DNA of 48,188 nt from an uncultured Kiritimatiellota bacterium (lineage in GTDB: Bacteria > Verrucomicrobiota > Kiritimatiellia > RFP12 > DVOR01). Positions within the stretch are counted from its first letter, which is position 1. The number at the start of each line of letters is the position of its first letter. The stretch covers positions 1 to 48,188 of the forward strand of contig CALXOF010000017.1 of NCBI GenBank assembly GCA_944389945.1. The letters run 5' to 3'. Below the pieces are notes generated by a model. It was not told the origin of the DNA. It was given only the letters and a program-made list of their open reading frames with translations, and made no database searches. Of this stretch, positions 1 through 8,271 are shown piece by piece. The position numbers and the translations under genes were made by a program.

Positions 1-319
1 CCCTCCGACAACTACGCCCAATTCCTGCCATTTCCAGCCTAACCCCAACACCTGCGCAAAAAAACTTGCATTCTTCATCGTTTTGGTGACCGTATGGGAT
101 CTGAAAGGGCATCGCCAAAAGGCGTTCGGCGACTCCCCCGGCACGTGTGACCATCGAAGTATCAGAAGGATAAATCGTGGCATCGTCCGCAAGGCGGGGG
201 GGAGGGCGCATGGGCCACCCAGGGGGCGCGGGTCGGCATGGAAGCGCGGGCGGGGCCTCCGTTAGCTATTCCCTAACATTTCCAAAACAAAGATTTAACC
301 TAACCTTGAGGTTTGTATG
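1..319. other. Window edge and region upstream of the V-ATPase operon, no gene seen
   Basis: This stretch holds no convincing gene. A 60-codon open frame starting near 83 has no ribosome binding site and an arginine/glycine-rich composition typical of random frames in GC-rich DNA. Short inverted repeats occur (for example around 113-135), but no known RNA family could be recognised by eye. Confidence 0.4.
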
Positions 320-349
320 TTGACCCTGTGCGCGGGAATTTGGTACAAT
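320..349 (+). promoter_or_regulatory. Sigma-70-type promoter of the V-ATPase operon
   Basis: TTGACC at 320-325 and TACAAT at 344-349 are separated by 18 bp, and the -10 is preceded by TGG, giving an extended -10 (TGGTACAAT). Transcription should start near 356. A Shine-Dalgarno-like AAGAAAGGG at 367-375 precedes the ATG at 384. Similar extended -10 boxes recur in front of several other operons of this window. Confidence 0.65.
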
Positions 350-383
350 GCACACATTATCCTTTAAGAAAGGGAACGACAGC

Positions 384-959
384 ATGGAAAACCTGGACGC
401 ACTTTTGGAAAAGATCCGAACGGACGGCATTGAAGCCGCGAAGCAGGAGGCGGCGGACATCGTCGCAAAAGCCCAAAAGGAGGCGGCGGAGACCGTGGCG
501 AAGGCCAAGGCTGAAGCCCAGGCCGAGCGTGACCGGGCGAAGGCCGACGCGGAGCGTCTGGCGCAGGGTGCGGAAGCGACCATCCGTCAGGCCGCGCGCG
601 ACGTGCTGTTGAAGTTGGGGCAGGACATCGAGGCCCTCTTCGAGCGGACGCTCGGGGGCGCGGTGGATGAGGCTTTGGCCAAGGGCGCGACGGTGGAGGG
701 TCTCGTCGAGGCCGCCGTCAAGGGTTATATTAAGGAAGGCGACGTGACCATCGAGGCCGCGCCCGGGCTGGCGGAGGCGCTGAAGGCGCGTCTGGCCAAG
801 CAGGGTGAGGCGACGGTGGTGACGGACCCGCAGATGGGGACGGGCTTCAAGGTTCGTCTGGCGGGTGGCCGCGTGGAACACGATTTCTCGGGCGATGCCG
901 TGCGCGAGGCGCTGGCCGGCCTGTTGCGTCCGCAGCTGGCGAAGCTCCTGGAGGCCTAA
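384..959 (+). CDS. atpE: V-type ATP synthase subunit E
   Basis: Peripheral stalk subunit of an A/V-type rotary ATPase, about 191 residues, close to the usual 190-200. The N-terminal half is a long Ala/Glu/Lys-rich helix (residues about 8-75) that would form the right-handed coiled coil of the stator. The C-terminal half has the compact alpha/beta head expected to contact subunit B. The ATG at 384 was chosen over the ATG at 348 because AAGAAAGGG lies 8-16 bases upstream and because 348 falls inside the -10 box. It is the first gene of a seven-subunit-plus-insert operon and is followed after 3 bases by the DUF2764 gene. Confidence 0.9.
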   Translation: MENLDALLEKIRTDGIEAAKQEAADIVAKAQKEAAETVAKAKAEAQAERDRAKADAERLAQGAEATIRQAARDVLLKLGQDIEALFERTLGGAVDEALAKGATVEGLVEAAVKGYIKEGDVTIEAAPGLAEALKARLAKQGEATVVTDPQMGTGFKVRLAGGRVEHDFSGDAVREALAGLLRPQLAKLLEA

Positions 960-962
960 GGC

Positions 963-1487
963 GTGAGCCTGGTGTATTTGTTGGCTTCGTTGCCGATGCT
1001 GACCTATGGCCGTGCGCCGCAAATCACGGTGTCGGCGTTCGCGGAGGCTTGCGCCTCGGCGCTTTCGGCGAAGGACGCGGCGTGTGCGGCGGCTTTGGCC
1101 GCGGGCGCACCCTGTGACCATCCCGCGGCCCGTCAGTGGCAGGATTTGGAAGCCGCCATCGATGGGGCCATCGGACGGCGCCGTTTGGCGCGCCGTGCGC
1201 AGGGCGGCGGCGAGTTCGCCGCGCCGGAGACGGCCGCGTGCCCCGTGTGGCTGACGCGGATGGTCGATACGGCCTTTGAAGGCGCGCCCGACCCGTTGGC
1301 CCGGGAAGAGGCGCTTGATCGGGCCCGTTGGGCGGCGGCGGATGAACTGGGCGGTTTTGACCCCTTGGCGAAAGGTCAGGTCTTCGCCTACGCGGTGCGG
1401 TTGCGCCTGGCGGCGCGGCGTGCGGCGTTGGACGCGGCGCAAGGGCGGGAACGGCTGGAGGCCGCGCTCCCGAAGCAGACTCTTTGA
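963..1487 (+). CDS. DUF2764 family protein of the V-ATPase operon
   Basis: About 174 residues beginning with GTG. The opening (LVYLLASLPMLTYG) matches the conserved start of DUF2764 proteins, which are encoded between subunits E and A in the V-ATPase operons of Chlamydiae, Bacteroidetes and Spirochaetes. Its function is not established. Because these operons lack a recognisable subunit C, it may fill the stalk or collar position, which is inference. No signal peptide or membrane span is seen. It sits 3 bases after atpE and 7 bases before atpA, so co-expression is certain in practice. Confidence 0.82.
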   Translation: MSLVYLLASLPMLTYGRAPQITVSAFAEACASALSAKDAACAAALAAGAPCDHPAARQWQDLEAAIDGAIGRRRLARRAQGGGEFAAPETAACPVWLTRMVDTAFEGAPDPLAREEALDRARWAAADELGGFDPLAKGQVFAYAVRLRLAARRAALDAAQGRERLEAALPKQTL

Positions 1488-1494
1488 GGTAACT

Positions 1495-3237
1495 ATGGAT
1501 AAGACGATAGGCAAGGTTACGGGCGTCAACGGCAACATGATTACGGTGGCGTTCACCGGGGCCGTGGCGCAGAATGAGGTGGGTTACGCCTGCATCCCCG
1601 GCAAGGATCGCCCCCTGCGGCTGATGAGCGAGATTGTGCGTATCCGCGACGGTGTGGCCGATATGCAGGTCTTCGAAGACACGCGTGACCTGCAGGTCGG
1701 CGACGCGTTGGAGTTCTCCGGCGACATGCTCGCCGCGGAACTCGGCCCGGGCCTGCTCGGCCGCGTTTACGATGGCTTGCTGAACCCTCTCCCCGAGCTG
1801 GCCGAGCAGTGCGGCTTCTTCCTGCAGCGCGGCACCTATCTGCCTTCGCTCGACCGTACCACGAAGTGGGCCTTCACGCCTGTGGCCAAGCCCGGCGATC
1901 GCCTGACGGCCGGTGAGACGGTCGGCACGGTGCCCGAAGGCGTCCATACGCACCGCATCATGATTCCCTTCGCCTGGCGCGGCGTCTACACGGTGAAGTC
2001 CGTGGCCCCCGCGGGTGAGTATACGGTGGAAGACACGGTGGCGACGGTGACCGACGCCAAGGGCCAGGAGCACGAGGTGAAGCTGATGCAGCGTTGGCCC
2101 GTGAAACTCCCCATCACCTGCTACGCCGAGCGTCTGCGCCCCACCGAGACCCTCTCCACAGGCATCCGCTCCGTGGACACCTTCTTCCCCGTGGCCGTCG
2201 GCGGCACCTATTGCATCCCCGGTCCCTTCGGCGCCGGCAAGACGGTGATCCAGCACCAGACCTCGCAGTATGCGGACGTCGACATCGTGATCGTGGCGGC
2301 CTGCGGCGAGCGCGCCGGTGAGGTCGTCGAGACCCTCCGCGAGTTCCCCGAGCTGATTGACCCGAAGACGGGCCGCACGCTGATGGACCGCACGGTCATC
2401 ATCTGCAACACCTCGTCCATGCCCGTGGCGGCGCGTGAGGCCTCCGTCTACACCGCCGTCACCCTGGCCGGCTACTACCGCCAGATGGGCCTGAACGTCC
2501 TCCTCCTGGCCGACTCCACCTCCCGTTGGGCGCAGGCCCTCCGCGAGATGTCCGGTCGCCTGGAGGAAATCCCCGGCGACGAGGCCTTCCCCGCTTACTT
2601 GGAATCGGTCATCGCGGGCTTCTACGAGCGCGCCGGCCGCGTCCGCCTCAAAGACGGCTCCATCGGTTCGGTCACCATCGGCGGCACGGTTTCGCCCGCG
2701 GGCGGCAACTTCGATGAGCCGGTGACCCAGGCCACGCTCAAGGTCGTCGGCGCCTTCCACGGACTCTCCCGCGCCCGCTCCGACGCCCGCCGCTATCCCG
2801 CCATCGACCCGCTCGACTCCTGGAGCAAGTATCCCTCCGTCATCGAGCAGCCTCGCGTCGAGGCCCTGCGCGACCTCCTGCGCAAGGGCGCCGACGTCGA
2901 GCAGATGATGAAGGTTGTCGGCGAAGAAGGCACTGCGATGGACGACTTCATGGCCTTCCTCAAGAAGGAGCTCATCGACGCGGTCTACCTGCAGCAGAAC
3001 GCCTTCAATGAGGTGGATGCTTGCTGCCCCGTGGCGCGTCAGCGCGAGGCCTTCGACGTGCTCGAGAAGATTGTCTCCGAGCGTTATGCCTACGCCGACA
3101 AGGCCGAGGCCCGCCGCGCCTTCCTGCAGCTCCAGCAGGCATTCATCGACTGGAACAACACACCGGCAGACAGCCCGGACTACGCCACCCGCCGCGAGGC
3201 CGTGCTCAACTTCGTCGCGGAGGCTCCCCATGCGTAA
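1495..3237 (+). CDS. atpA: V-type ATP synthase catalytic subunit A
   Basis: Catalytic nucleotide-binding subunit, 580 residues, normal for the family. The P-loop GPFGAGKT lies at residues 243-250, preceded by the V/A-type non-homologous insert region (about 110-190). ATP would be hydrolysed or made at the A/B interface of the cytoplasmic A3B3 head. The start ATG at 1495 has GAGG five bases upstream. The gene overlaps atpB by 8 bases (ATG at 3230, TAA ending 3237), implying translational coupling. I see no truncation or missing catalytic motif. Confidence 0.97.
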   Translation: MDKTIGKVTGVNGNMITVAFTGAVAQNEVGYACIPGKDRPLRLMSEIVRIRDGVADMQVFEDTRDLQVGDALEFSGDMLAAELGPGLLGRVYDGLLNPLPELAEQCGFFLQRGTYLPSLDRTTKWAFTPVAKPGDRLTAGETVGTVPEGVHTHRIMIPFAWRGVYTVKSVAPAGEYTVEDTVATVTDAKGQEHEVKLMQRWPVKLPITCYAERLRPTETLSTGIRSVDTFFPVAVGGTYCIPGPFGAGKTVIQHQTSQYADVDIVIVAACGERAGEVVETLREFPELIDPKTGRTLMDRTVIICNTSSMPVAAREASVYTAVTLAGYYRQMGLNVLLLADSTSRWAQALREMSGRLEEIPGDEAFPAYLESVIAGFYERAGRVRLKDGSIGSVTIGGTVSPAGGNFDEPVTQATLKVVGAFHGLSRARSDARRYPAIDPLDSWSKYPSVIEQPRVEALRDLLRKGADVEQMMKVVGEEGTAMDDFMAFLKKELIDAVYLQQNAFNEVDACCPVARQREAFDVLEKIVSERYAYADKAEARRAFLQLQQAFIDWNNTPADSPDYATRREAVLNFVAEAPHA

Positions 3238-4525
3238 GCTCTATCACCAAATCGACAACATTTCCGGCTCCGTCGTCACCCTTCGTGCGGAGGGCGTCAA
3301 GAACCGCGAACTCGCCGAAATCGACTCTCGCGTCGGCACGTCCCTGGCGCAGGTCATCAAACTCGCCGGCGACGAGGTCACCCTTCAGGTCTTCGCCGGC
3401 GCCCGCGGCGTGGCGACCGATGCGCAGGTGCGCTTCCTGGGCCACCCGATGCAGGTGCCCTTCGGCGATGAGCTCCTCGGCCGCGTCTTCACCGGCTCTG
3501 CCAAGCCGCGTGACAACGGCCCCGAGCTGACGATGAACCCCACCGACATCGGCACGCCTTCGGTCAACCCCGCCAAGCGTATCATTCCGCGTCACATGGT
3601 GCGCACCGGCATCCCGATGATCGATGTCTTCAACACCCTCGTCGAGAGCCAGAAGCTCCCCATCTTCGCCCGCGCCGGCGAGCCCTATAATGAGCTCCTC
3701 GCCCGCATCGCCCTCCAGGCCGAGGTCGACGTGATCATTTTGGGCGGCATGGGCCTGAAGCACGATGACTACCTCGCCTTCCGCGACAAGCTCGATGCCT
3801 CCGGCGCCCTCTCCCGCACCGTGATGTTCGTCCACACCGCGGCCGACCCCGTGGTGGAGTGCATGCTCGTGCCGGACGTCTCGCTGGCCGTGGCCGAGCA
3901 GTTCGCCCTCAAGGGCAAGCGCGTCCTCGTCCTGCTCACGGACATGACCTCCTTCGCCGATGCGATGAAGGAAATCGCCATCACCATGGAGCAGATTCCT
4001 TCCAACCGTGGCTATCCCGGCGACCTCTACTCCCAGCTCGCCGCCCGTTACGAGAAGGCCGTCGACTTCGAGGGCGCCGGCTCCATCACCATCCTTGCCG
4101 TGACCACCATGCCCGGCGACGACGTGACGCACCCCGTCCCGGACAACACGGGCTACATCACCGAGGGCCAGTTCTACCTCCGCAACGGCCGCATCGAGCC
4201 CTTCGGCTCCCTCTCTCGTCTCAAGCAGCAGGTCAACAAGGACACCCGCGAGGATCACCGCACCATCATGGACGCGATGATCAAGCTCTACGCGCAGTAC
4301 AAGGACGCCGCCGAAAAGCAGTCCATGGGCTTCCGCATGAGCGAGTGGGACAAGAAGCTCCTGCGCTATGGCGCCCGCTTCGAGGAGAAGATGATGGACC
4401 TCTCCGTGAACATCCCTCTGGAGCAGGCCCTCGACCTCGGCTGGCAAATCCTCGCCGAATGCTTCGAACCCATGGAGACCGGCATCCCCACCAAGATGTC
4501 CGATAAATTCTGGCCAAAAAGCTGA
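3230..4525 (+). CDS. atpB: V-type ATP synthase non-catalytic subunit B
   Basis: Regulatory subunit of the A3B3 head, 431 residues against a usual 430-470. It has the family start ([12 protein letters not shown]) and no Walker A motif, as expected for subunit B. Conserved stretches include [15 protein letters not shown] and [18 protein letters not shown]. The stop codon at 4523-4525 lies inside the left arm (4520-4553) of an inverted repeat, so the last codon or two of the gene are supplied by that repeat. Subunit D, its usual neighbour, starts only at 4986 because a four-helix-bundle gene is inserted between them. Confidence 0.96.
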   Translation: MRKLYHQIDNISGSVVTLRAEGVKNRELAEIDSRVGTSLAQVIKLAGDEVTLQVFAGARGVATDAQVRFLGHPMQVPFGDELLGRVFTGSAKPRDNGPELTMNPTDIGTPSVNPAKRIIPRHMVRTGIPMIDVFNTLVESQKLPIFARAGEPYNELLARIALQAEVDVIILGGMGLKHDDYLAFRDKLDASGALSRTVMFVHTAADPVVECMLVPDVSLAVAEQFALKGKRVLVLLTDMTSFADAMKEIAITMEQIPSNRGYPGDLYSQLAARYEKAVDFEGAGSITILAVTTMPGDDVTHPVPDNTGYITEGQFYLRNGRIEPFGSLSRLKQQVNKDTREDHRTIMDAMIKLYAQYKDAAEKQSMGFRMSEWDKKLLRYGARFEEKMMDLSVNIPLEQALDLGWQILAECFEPMETGIPTKMSDKFWPKS

Positions 4526-4553
4526 TTGGCTGATTAGCTGATTGGCTGATTGG
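4520..4553 (+). repeat. Left arm of perfect 34-bp inverted repeat flanking the S23-type gene
   Basis: The arm consists of four copies of an 8-bp unit GCTGATTR plus one extra base at each end. It is identical over 34 of 34 bases to the reverse complement of 4947-4980. Identity stops abruptly on both sides. It contains the stop codon of atpB. In the mRNA the two arms could form a 34-bp duplex with the S23-type gene in the loop. Confidence 0.95.
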
Positions 4554-4567
4554 AACGCAAAGCGTCA

Positions 4568-4966
4568 ATGCAATCCCAGCAGACAGAGAAAGCCGTCTTT
4601 CGCCATCGGCAGTTGGAGGTTTGGCATGCTGCCATGTCTCTGGCCAAGGGCGTGCATGTTCAGATTGCGAATTTTCCGATTGAGGAGCGGTTTGGCCTCT
4701 ATTCACAGCTTAGCCGCACCTCTGTCGCGGTTCCGTCAAATATCGCGGAAGGTGCTTCTCGGCGAACTCCAATAGATTTCGCTCATTTCCTTGGTATTGC
4801 GCGGGGCGCATTGGCGGAGCTTGACACGCAATTGGAGTTGGCGGAGGCGTTCGGTTTCCTGACGTATACCCAAGAGAGAAAGGAGGAGATTGCGCAATTG
4901 GCAAGACGGTTGAATGCATTGGTGCGCCGGTTGACTTGCGAACCTACCAATCAGCCAATCAGCTAA
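4568..4966 (+). CDS. Four-helix-bundle protein (S23 / 23S rRNA intervening-sequence protein family)
   Basis: About 132 residues from ATG 4568; a TTG at 4550 inside the left repeat is an alternative start. The pattern fits the S23/IVP four-helix-bundle family: LEVWHAAMSLAK in helix 1, the hallmark PSNIAEGASR between helices 2 and 3, and GALAELDTQLELAEAFGFL in helix 3. Relatives are encoded inside intervening sequences of 23S rRNA genes and, as Avd, in diversity-generating retroelements; their cellular role is poorly defined. No reverse transcriptase or template repeat is nearby. The stop codon and the last residues (NQPIS) are encoded by the right inverted repeat. It splits the V-ATPase operon between B and D and has no clear ribosome binding site. 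Confidence 0.85.
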   Translation: MQSQQTEKAVFRHRQLEVWHAAMSLAKGVHVQIANFPIEERFGLYSQLSRTSVAVPSNIAEGASRRTPIDFAHFLGIARGALAELDTQLELAEAFGFLTYTQERKEEIAQLARRLNALVRRLTCEPTNQPIS

Positions 4967-4980
4967 TCAGCCAATCAGCT
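4947..4980 (-). repeat. Right arm of perfect 34-bp inverted repeat flanking the S23-type gene
   Basis: Exact reverse complement of 4520-4553. It contains the stop codon of the four-helix-bundle gene (4964-4966) and ends 5 bases before the ATG of atpD at 4986. Any original Shine-Dalgarno sequence of atpD would be expected here, and none is visible. Folding of the two arms would bring the stop of atpB within a few bases of the start of atpD. Confidence 0.95.
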
Positions 4981-4985
4981 CTCTT

Positions 4986-5597
4986 ATGGCAAAAATCAAA
5001 CACACTAAAACTGAGCTCAAGGCGCAGACGGATGCGCTGAAGCGTTTCCAGCGCTTCCTGCCCATGCTGCAATTGAAGAAGCAGCAACTGCAGGCTGAGA
5101 TTGCTGGCATCACCGCCAAACTCGGTGAGGTGCAGAAGCGTGAGGCAGAGGCTCGCAAGCGCCTCGATGCCTGGATTGCGCTTTATGCTGATAGTGAGGT
5201 CGCCCCCGACGCGCTCGTCACCTTCAAGGGCGTCCGCACCGCGCAGGGCAACATCGCCGGCGTGGGTATTCCCCTCTACGAGGGCATCGACGCCGAGCCC
5301 GCCTCCCTCGACCCCTATCGCACCCCCGCCTGGACCGACGACGCCCAGGCCATGCTCGCCGAGCTCATGGCCCTCAAGGCCGAGGGCGACGTCCTGGTCC
5401 GTCAGCGCGAGCTCGTCCAGGAAGAGCTCCACACCACCGGCCAGCGCGTCAACCTCTTCGAGAAGGTGAAGATTCCCGAGTGCAAGGAAAATATCCGCGT
5501 CATCCGCATCTTCATCGGTGACGAGCAGACCGCCGCCGTCGTCCGCGGCAAAATCGCCAAGGGCCGCACGGCCAAACAAAAGGAGGCGACCGCATGA
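4986..5597 (+). CDS. atpD: V-type ATP synthase subunit D (central rotor)
   Basis: Central-shaft subunit, 203 residues, the usual length. It is built of long N- and C-terminal helices that form an antiparallel coiled coil inside the A3B3 head. The start MAKIKHTKTELKAQ and the following LPMLQLKKQQL are typical of subunit D. The sequence just upstream is the right arm of the inverted repeat, and no Shine-Dalgarno motif is apparent. The stop overlaps the atpI start by 4 bases (ATGA). Confidence 0.95.
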   Translation: MAKIKHTKTELKAQTDALKRFQRFLPMLQLKKQQLQAEIAGITAKLGEVQKREAEARKRLDAWIALYADSEVAPDALVTFKGVRTAQGNIAGVGIPLYEGIDAEPASLDPYRTPAWTDDAQAMLAELMALKAEGDVLVRQRELVQEELHTTGQRVNLFEKVKIPECKENIRVIRIFIGDEQTAAVVRGKIAKGRTAKQKEATA

Positions 5598-7429
5598 TTG
5601 TCCCGATGTTGCGCCTGACCCTGCTTTGCGCGGCCAAGGAGCGCCTCGCCGCGCTCAACGCCCTCCGCGCCATCGGGTGCGTCCACGTTGCCCTTGAGGT
5701 GCGCGATGGCGAAGGCATCCGCCGCGCCGCCTCCGCCGTTGCTTCCGCCGAACAGGCCCTCCGCGTCCTCGACGCCGCCGGAAAGGGCGGGGCCTTCGTC
5801 TTCAAGCCGGACGCCGCCTCCCCGGTCGCCGCGATGAACTTCGAGGCGCTCCTCGCCGCCGCGAAGAACCCCGCCAAGCCCGCTTCCGCCGCCGAGGTCA
5901 ACCGTCTGGCCGAGCTTGCCACTCGCCTCTCCGAGGAGGCCTTCGGTTATTCTCTGGCCCTCCGCCGCTACGCGTCCTTCGGTGAGGTTGACCCCGTCAC
6001 CGTCGCCGCGCTGGCTGCCGCCGGTCTGCCTGTGCGCCTCTTCAAGGCCCCGCAGAAGGTCGCCGCCGAGCTTGGCGCGAATGCTTACCTCTTCTCTACC
6101 GAGGCCGGCTTCACCTATGGCGCCTGGATCTCCGCGGAGCCGCTCCCCGCGTCCTGCGAGGCTATCCCGCTCCCGGAGTTGTCCACCGCAGTCATGCGCG
6201 CCCGCGCCCTCGATGCCGAGGCCGCCGCCGAGTCTCTCAAGGTGCAACTCGCCGCTTGCGAAACCCTGCGTCCCGAGTTGCGCCGCGAGGTCTCCGCCGC
6301 GCTTGCCGACCGCACCGCCGCCGAGGTTTCCGCCAATCTGCGTGACGCCGGCGAAATCGCCTACCTTCGTGGCTACATTCCCGCTCGCGCCGAGACCGAC
6401 CTCCTTGCCAAAGCCAAGTCCGAAGGTTGGGGTGTCGTCACCGAGGAGCCCGACGCGGACGATCCCAACGTCCCCGTCCTGCTCGAACCGCCGCGCATTT
6501 TCCGCTCCATCGGCGTGGTCTTCAAGGGCCTTGGCATCCTCCCCGGCTACACCGAGGGTGATGTCTCCATCCCCTTCTACGCCTTCTTCTCCCTCTTCTT
6601 CGCCATGCTCGTGGGCGACGCCGGCTACGGCGCGCTCATGTTCGCGGCCGTCGTTGCCGCGGCTGTCGCGCTGTGGAAGAAACCCGCCGCGCGCCCCGCG
6701 CTCACGGTCTTTGCCGTCTTCAGCCTTTCCACCATTCTGTGGGGCGTCCTCTCCGGCACCTACTTCGGCATTGCGAAGGCAGACCTTCCCGGTTTCCTCA
6801 CCGCCATCCCGACGGTCGGCTGGCTGGGCCAGGACGCGAACATGATGTTCCTCTGCTTCCTCATCGGCGCGGTGCACATCTCCATCGCCCGCCTGTGGAA
6901 CGCCGTCCTCCTCTGCCCCAGCCTCAAGATGGTCGGCGAAGTTGGCTGGCTCTGCGTCACGTGGGGCATGTTCACCGTCGTCTGCAACATCGTCGTGGCC
7001 TGGTTCTCCGCCCCCGTGGGGCTGATGGCCGGCCTCGTCGGCGCGGGCGTCGTCCTCATCCTCATCCCGCTTGTCGCCGACATCAAGAACGAGGGCGTGA
7101 ACGTCGGCATGCTGCCGCTCAACGTCATCAGCGCGATGGGCGACATCATCAGCTACGTCCGCCTCTTCGCCGTCGGCCTGGCCTCCGTCAAGGTCGCCGA
7201 AAACTTCAACAGCATGGCCTTGGGGCTCGACCTTCCCATCGCCCTGCGCGTCCTCGCCGTCGTGGCCATCCTGCTCATCGGGCACGGTCTGAACCTGGCC
7301 ATGGGCGCGCTCTCCGTCCTCGTGCACGCCGTCCGTCTCAACACCCTGGAGTTCTCCAACGCCAAGGGCATCACCTGGGCCGGGCAGCCCTACGCACCCT
7401 TCAGCCAACCGCAACATTGTCAACAGTAA
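5594..7429 (+). CDS. atpI: V-type ATP synthase subunit I (a-type stator subunit)
   Basis: Membrane stator subunit, 611 residues. The N-terminal part (about 1-310) is soluble and alpha-helical and would dock onto the peripheral stalk. The C-terminal part holds about seven membrane helices, starting around residue 318 (YAFFSLFFAMLVGDAGYG), and forms the ion half-channels facing the K ring. The motif ISYVRLFAVGLA near residues 518-529 carries the essential arginine of the family. It overlaps atpD by 4 bases and is followed after 13 bases by atpK. Confidence 0.95.
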   Translation: MIVPMLRLTLLCAAKERLAALNALRAIGCVHVALEVRDGEGIRRAASAVASAEQALRVLDAAGKGGAFVFKPDAASPVAAMNFEALLAAAKNPAKPASAAEVNRLAELATRLSEEAFGYSLALRRYASFGEVDPVTVAALAAAGLPVRLFKAPQKVAAELGANAYLFSTEAGFTYGAWISAEPLPASCEAIPLPELSTAVMRARALDAEAAAESLKVQLAACETLRPELRREVSAALADRTAAEVSANLRDAGEIAYLRGYIPARAETDLLAKAKSEGWGVVTEEPDADDPNVPVLLEPPRIFRSIGVVFKGLGILPGYTEGDVSIPFYAFFSLFFAMLVGDAGYGALMFAAVVAAAVALWKKPAARPALTVFAVFSLSTILWGVLSGTYFGIAKADLPGFLTAIPTVGWLGQDANMMFLCFLIGAVHISIARLWNAVLLCPSLKMVGEVGWLCVTWGMFTVVCNIVVAWFSAPVGLMAGLVGAGVVLILIPLVADIKNEGVNVGMLPLNVISAMGDIISYVRLFAVGLASVKVAENFNSMALGLDLPIALRVLAVVAILLIGHGLNLAMGALSVLVHAVRLNTLEFSNAKGITWAGQPYAPFSQPQHCQQ

Positions 7430-7442
7430 AGGAACACATACC

Positions 7443-7898
7443 ATGATGGATCCGCTCATCGTCGCAGGCGCCGTTGCCTGTCTCGCCCTCTCCGGCCTTG
7501 GCTCTGCCATTGGCACGGGTTTTGCCGCCGCCGGCGCCATCGGCGCCTGGAAGAAGTGCTACGCGCAGAACCGCCCCGCGCCCTTCCTCCTCCTCGCCTA
7601 CGTCGGCGCCCCCATCACCCAGACGCTCTACGGGATGATCCTCATGTTCACCATGATCGGCGTCCAGAATCCCGTCCCCGGCGCCGGGTTCGCCATGCTC
7701 ATCCTCGGCATCTTCGCCGGCGCTGGCATCGGCATGTCCGCCATCTTCCAGGGCCGCGCGGGCGGTTGCTCCGCCGATGCCCACGGCGAGACCGGGCAGG
7801 GCCTCACCAACAACCTCGCCGCCCTCGGTGTCATTGAGACCACGGCCATCTTCATCATGGTCTTCACCCTCATCGCCGTCGGCAACCTCGCCGCCTAA
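7443..7898 (+). CDS. atpK: V-type ATP synthase subunit K (16-kDa proteolipid ring)
   Basis: Proteolipid of 151 residues with four membrane helices in two hairpins, forming the rotor ring. The ion-binding carboxylate is Glu132 in helix 4 (VIETTAIF). The residues that ligate Na+ in Enterococcus hirae NtpK (Thr64, Gln65, Gln110, Glu139) have apparent counterparts here in Thr59-Gln60 (PITQTLYG), Gln103 (IFQG) and Glu132. This suggests sodium rather than proton coupling, which is inference from alignment by eye. AAAGGA precedes the start at 7443; the second ATG at 7446 is equally possible. It is the last gene of the operon. Confidence 0.95.
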   Translation: MMDPLIVAGAVACLALSGLGSAIGTGFAAAGAIGAWKKCYAQNRPAPFLLLAYVGAPITQTLYGMILMFTMIGVQNPVPGAGFAMLILGIFAGAGIGMSAIFQGRAGGCSADAHGETGQGLTNNLAALGVIETTAIFIMVFTLIAVGNLAA

Positions 7899-7921
7899 GG
7901 CACCACCTTTCCCGTTTCCTC

Positions 7922-7957
7922 GCCGCCCTTCGGTTCTTGCCGAAGGGCGGCTTTTTT
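7922..7957 (+). terminator. Rho-independent terminator of the V-ATPase operon
   Basis: A perfect 12-bp GC-rich stem (7922-7933 with 7940-7951), a 6-base loop and six T residues, placed 23 bases after the atpK stop codon. Confidence 0.95.
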
Positions 7958-7986
7958 GTTGCCGTCTCACAGGGCGCACCGCTTCG

Positions 7987-8108
7987 CTTAAGGGGCCTTT
8001 TGAGACCCTATAGTGGTCCGAGGTCAACCACTATAGTGGTCGGGGGCGAGACCCTATAGTGGTCCGACCCGAAACCCTTAAGGGTCCGCCAAAGCCCCTT
8101 TTGGGGTC
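7987..8108. repeat. 23-bp-period palindromic repeat array, copy 1
   Basis: CTATAGTGGTC heads start at 8008, 8031 and 8054, exactly 23 bp apart. Degenerate heads continue the register at 8077 (CTTAAGGGTCC) and about 8100 (TTTGGGGTC), with another at 7987. The heads are parts of palindromes such as ACCACTATAGTGGT (8027-8040) and CCCTTAAGGG (8075-8084). The roughly 12 bases between heads vary. The array lies between the V-ATPase terminator and the next operon. Three further copies lie in this window near 22868, 32097 and 41707. Confidence 0.9.
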
Positions 8109-8192
8109 TTTTTGGAAGTGGTATGAGGAAGGCGCGTAAATCCTCAACGTGGCCTTTGGTGTGGGTGGATGATTTTGTATAACTCTTTATAG

Positions 8193-8225
8193 TTGACGGG
8201 GGGGGGGAAGTATGTTACCTTATAA
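8193..8225 (+). promoter_or_regulatory. Possible promoter with a ten-G tract in its spacer
   Basis: TTGACG at 8193-8198 runs directly into a homopolymer of ten G residues (8198-8207), followed by TTATAA at 8220-8225. The -35 to -10 spacing is 21 bp, too long for a strong sigma-70 promoter. A change in G number would alter it. The next gene starts at 8272 with AAGGA six bases or so upstream. Confidence 0.3.
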
Positions 8226-8271
8226 GCACCATTGGGAGCAGTTCCCGGTGTGACACACTAAGGATGAATGC

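Noticed and set aside
83..265. Small 60-codon frame at the window start
   Set aside because: No ribosome binding site, biased random composition, no recognisable product.
4568..4966. S23-type gene as the Avd protein of a diversity-generating retroelement
   Set aside because: No reverse transcriptase and no template/variable repeat pair were seen nearby.
7987..8108. Repeat array as a CRISPR
   Set aside because: Repeats are 11 bp with about 12-bp gaps that are partly conserved between arrays; no cas genes are present.
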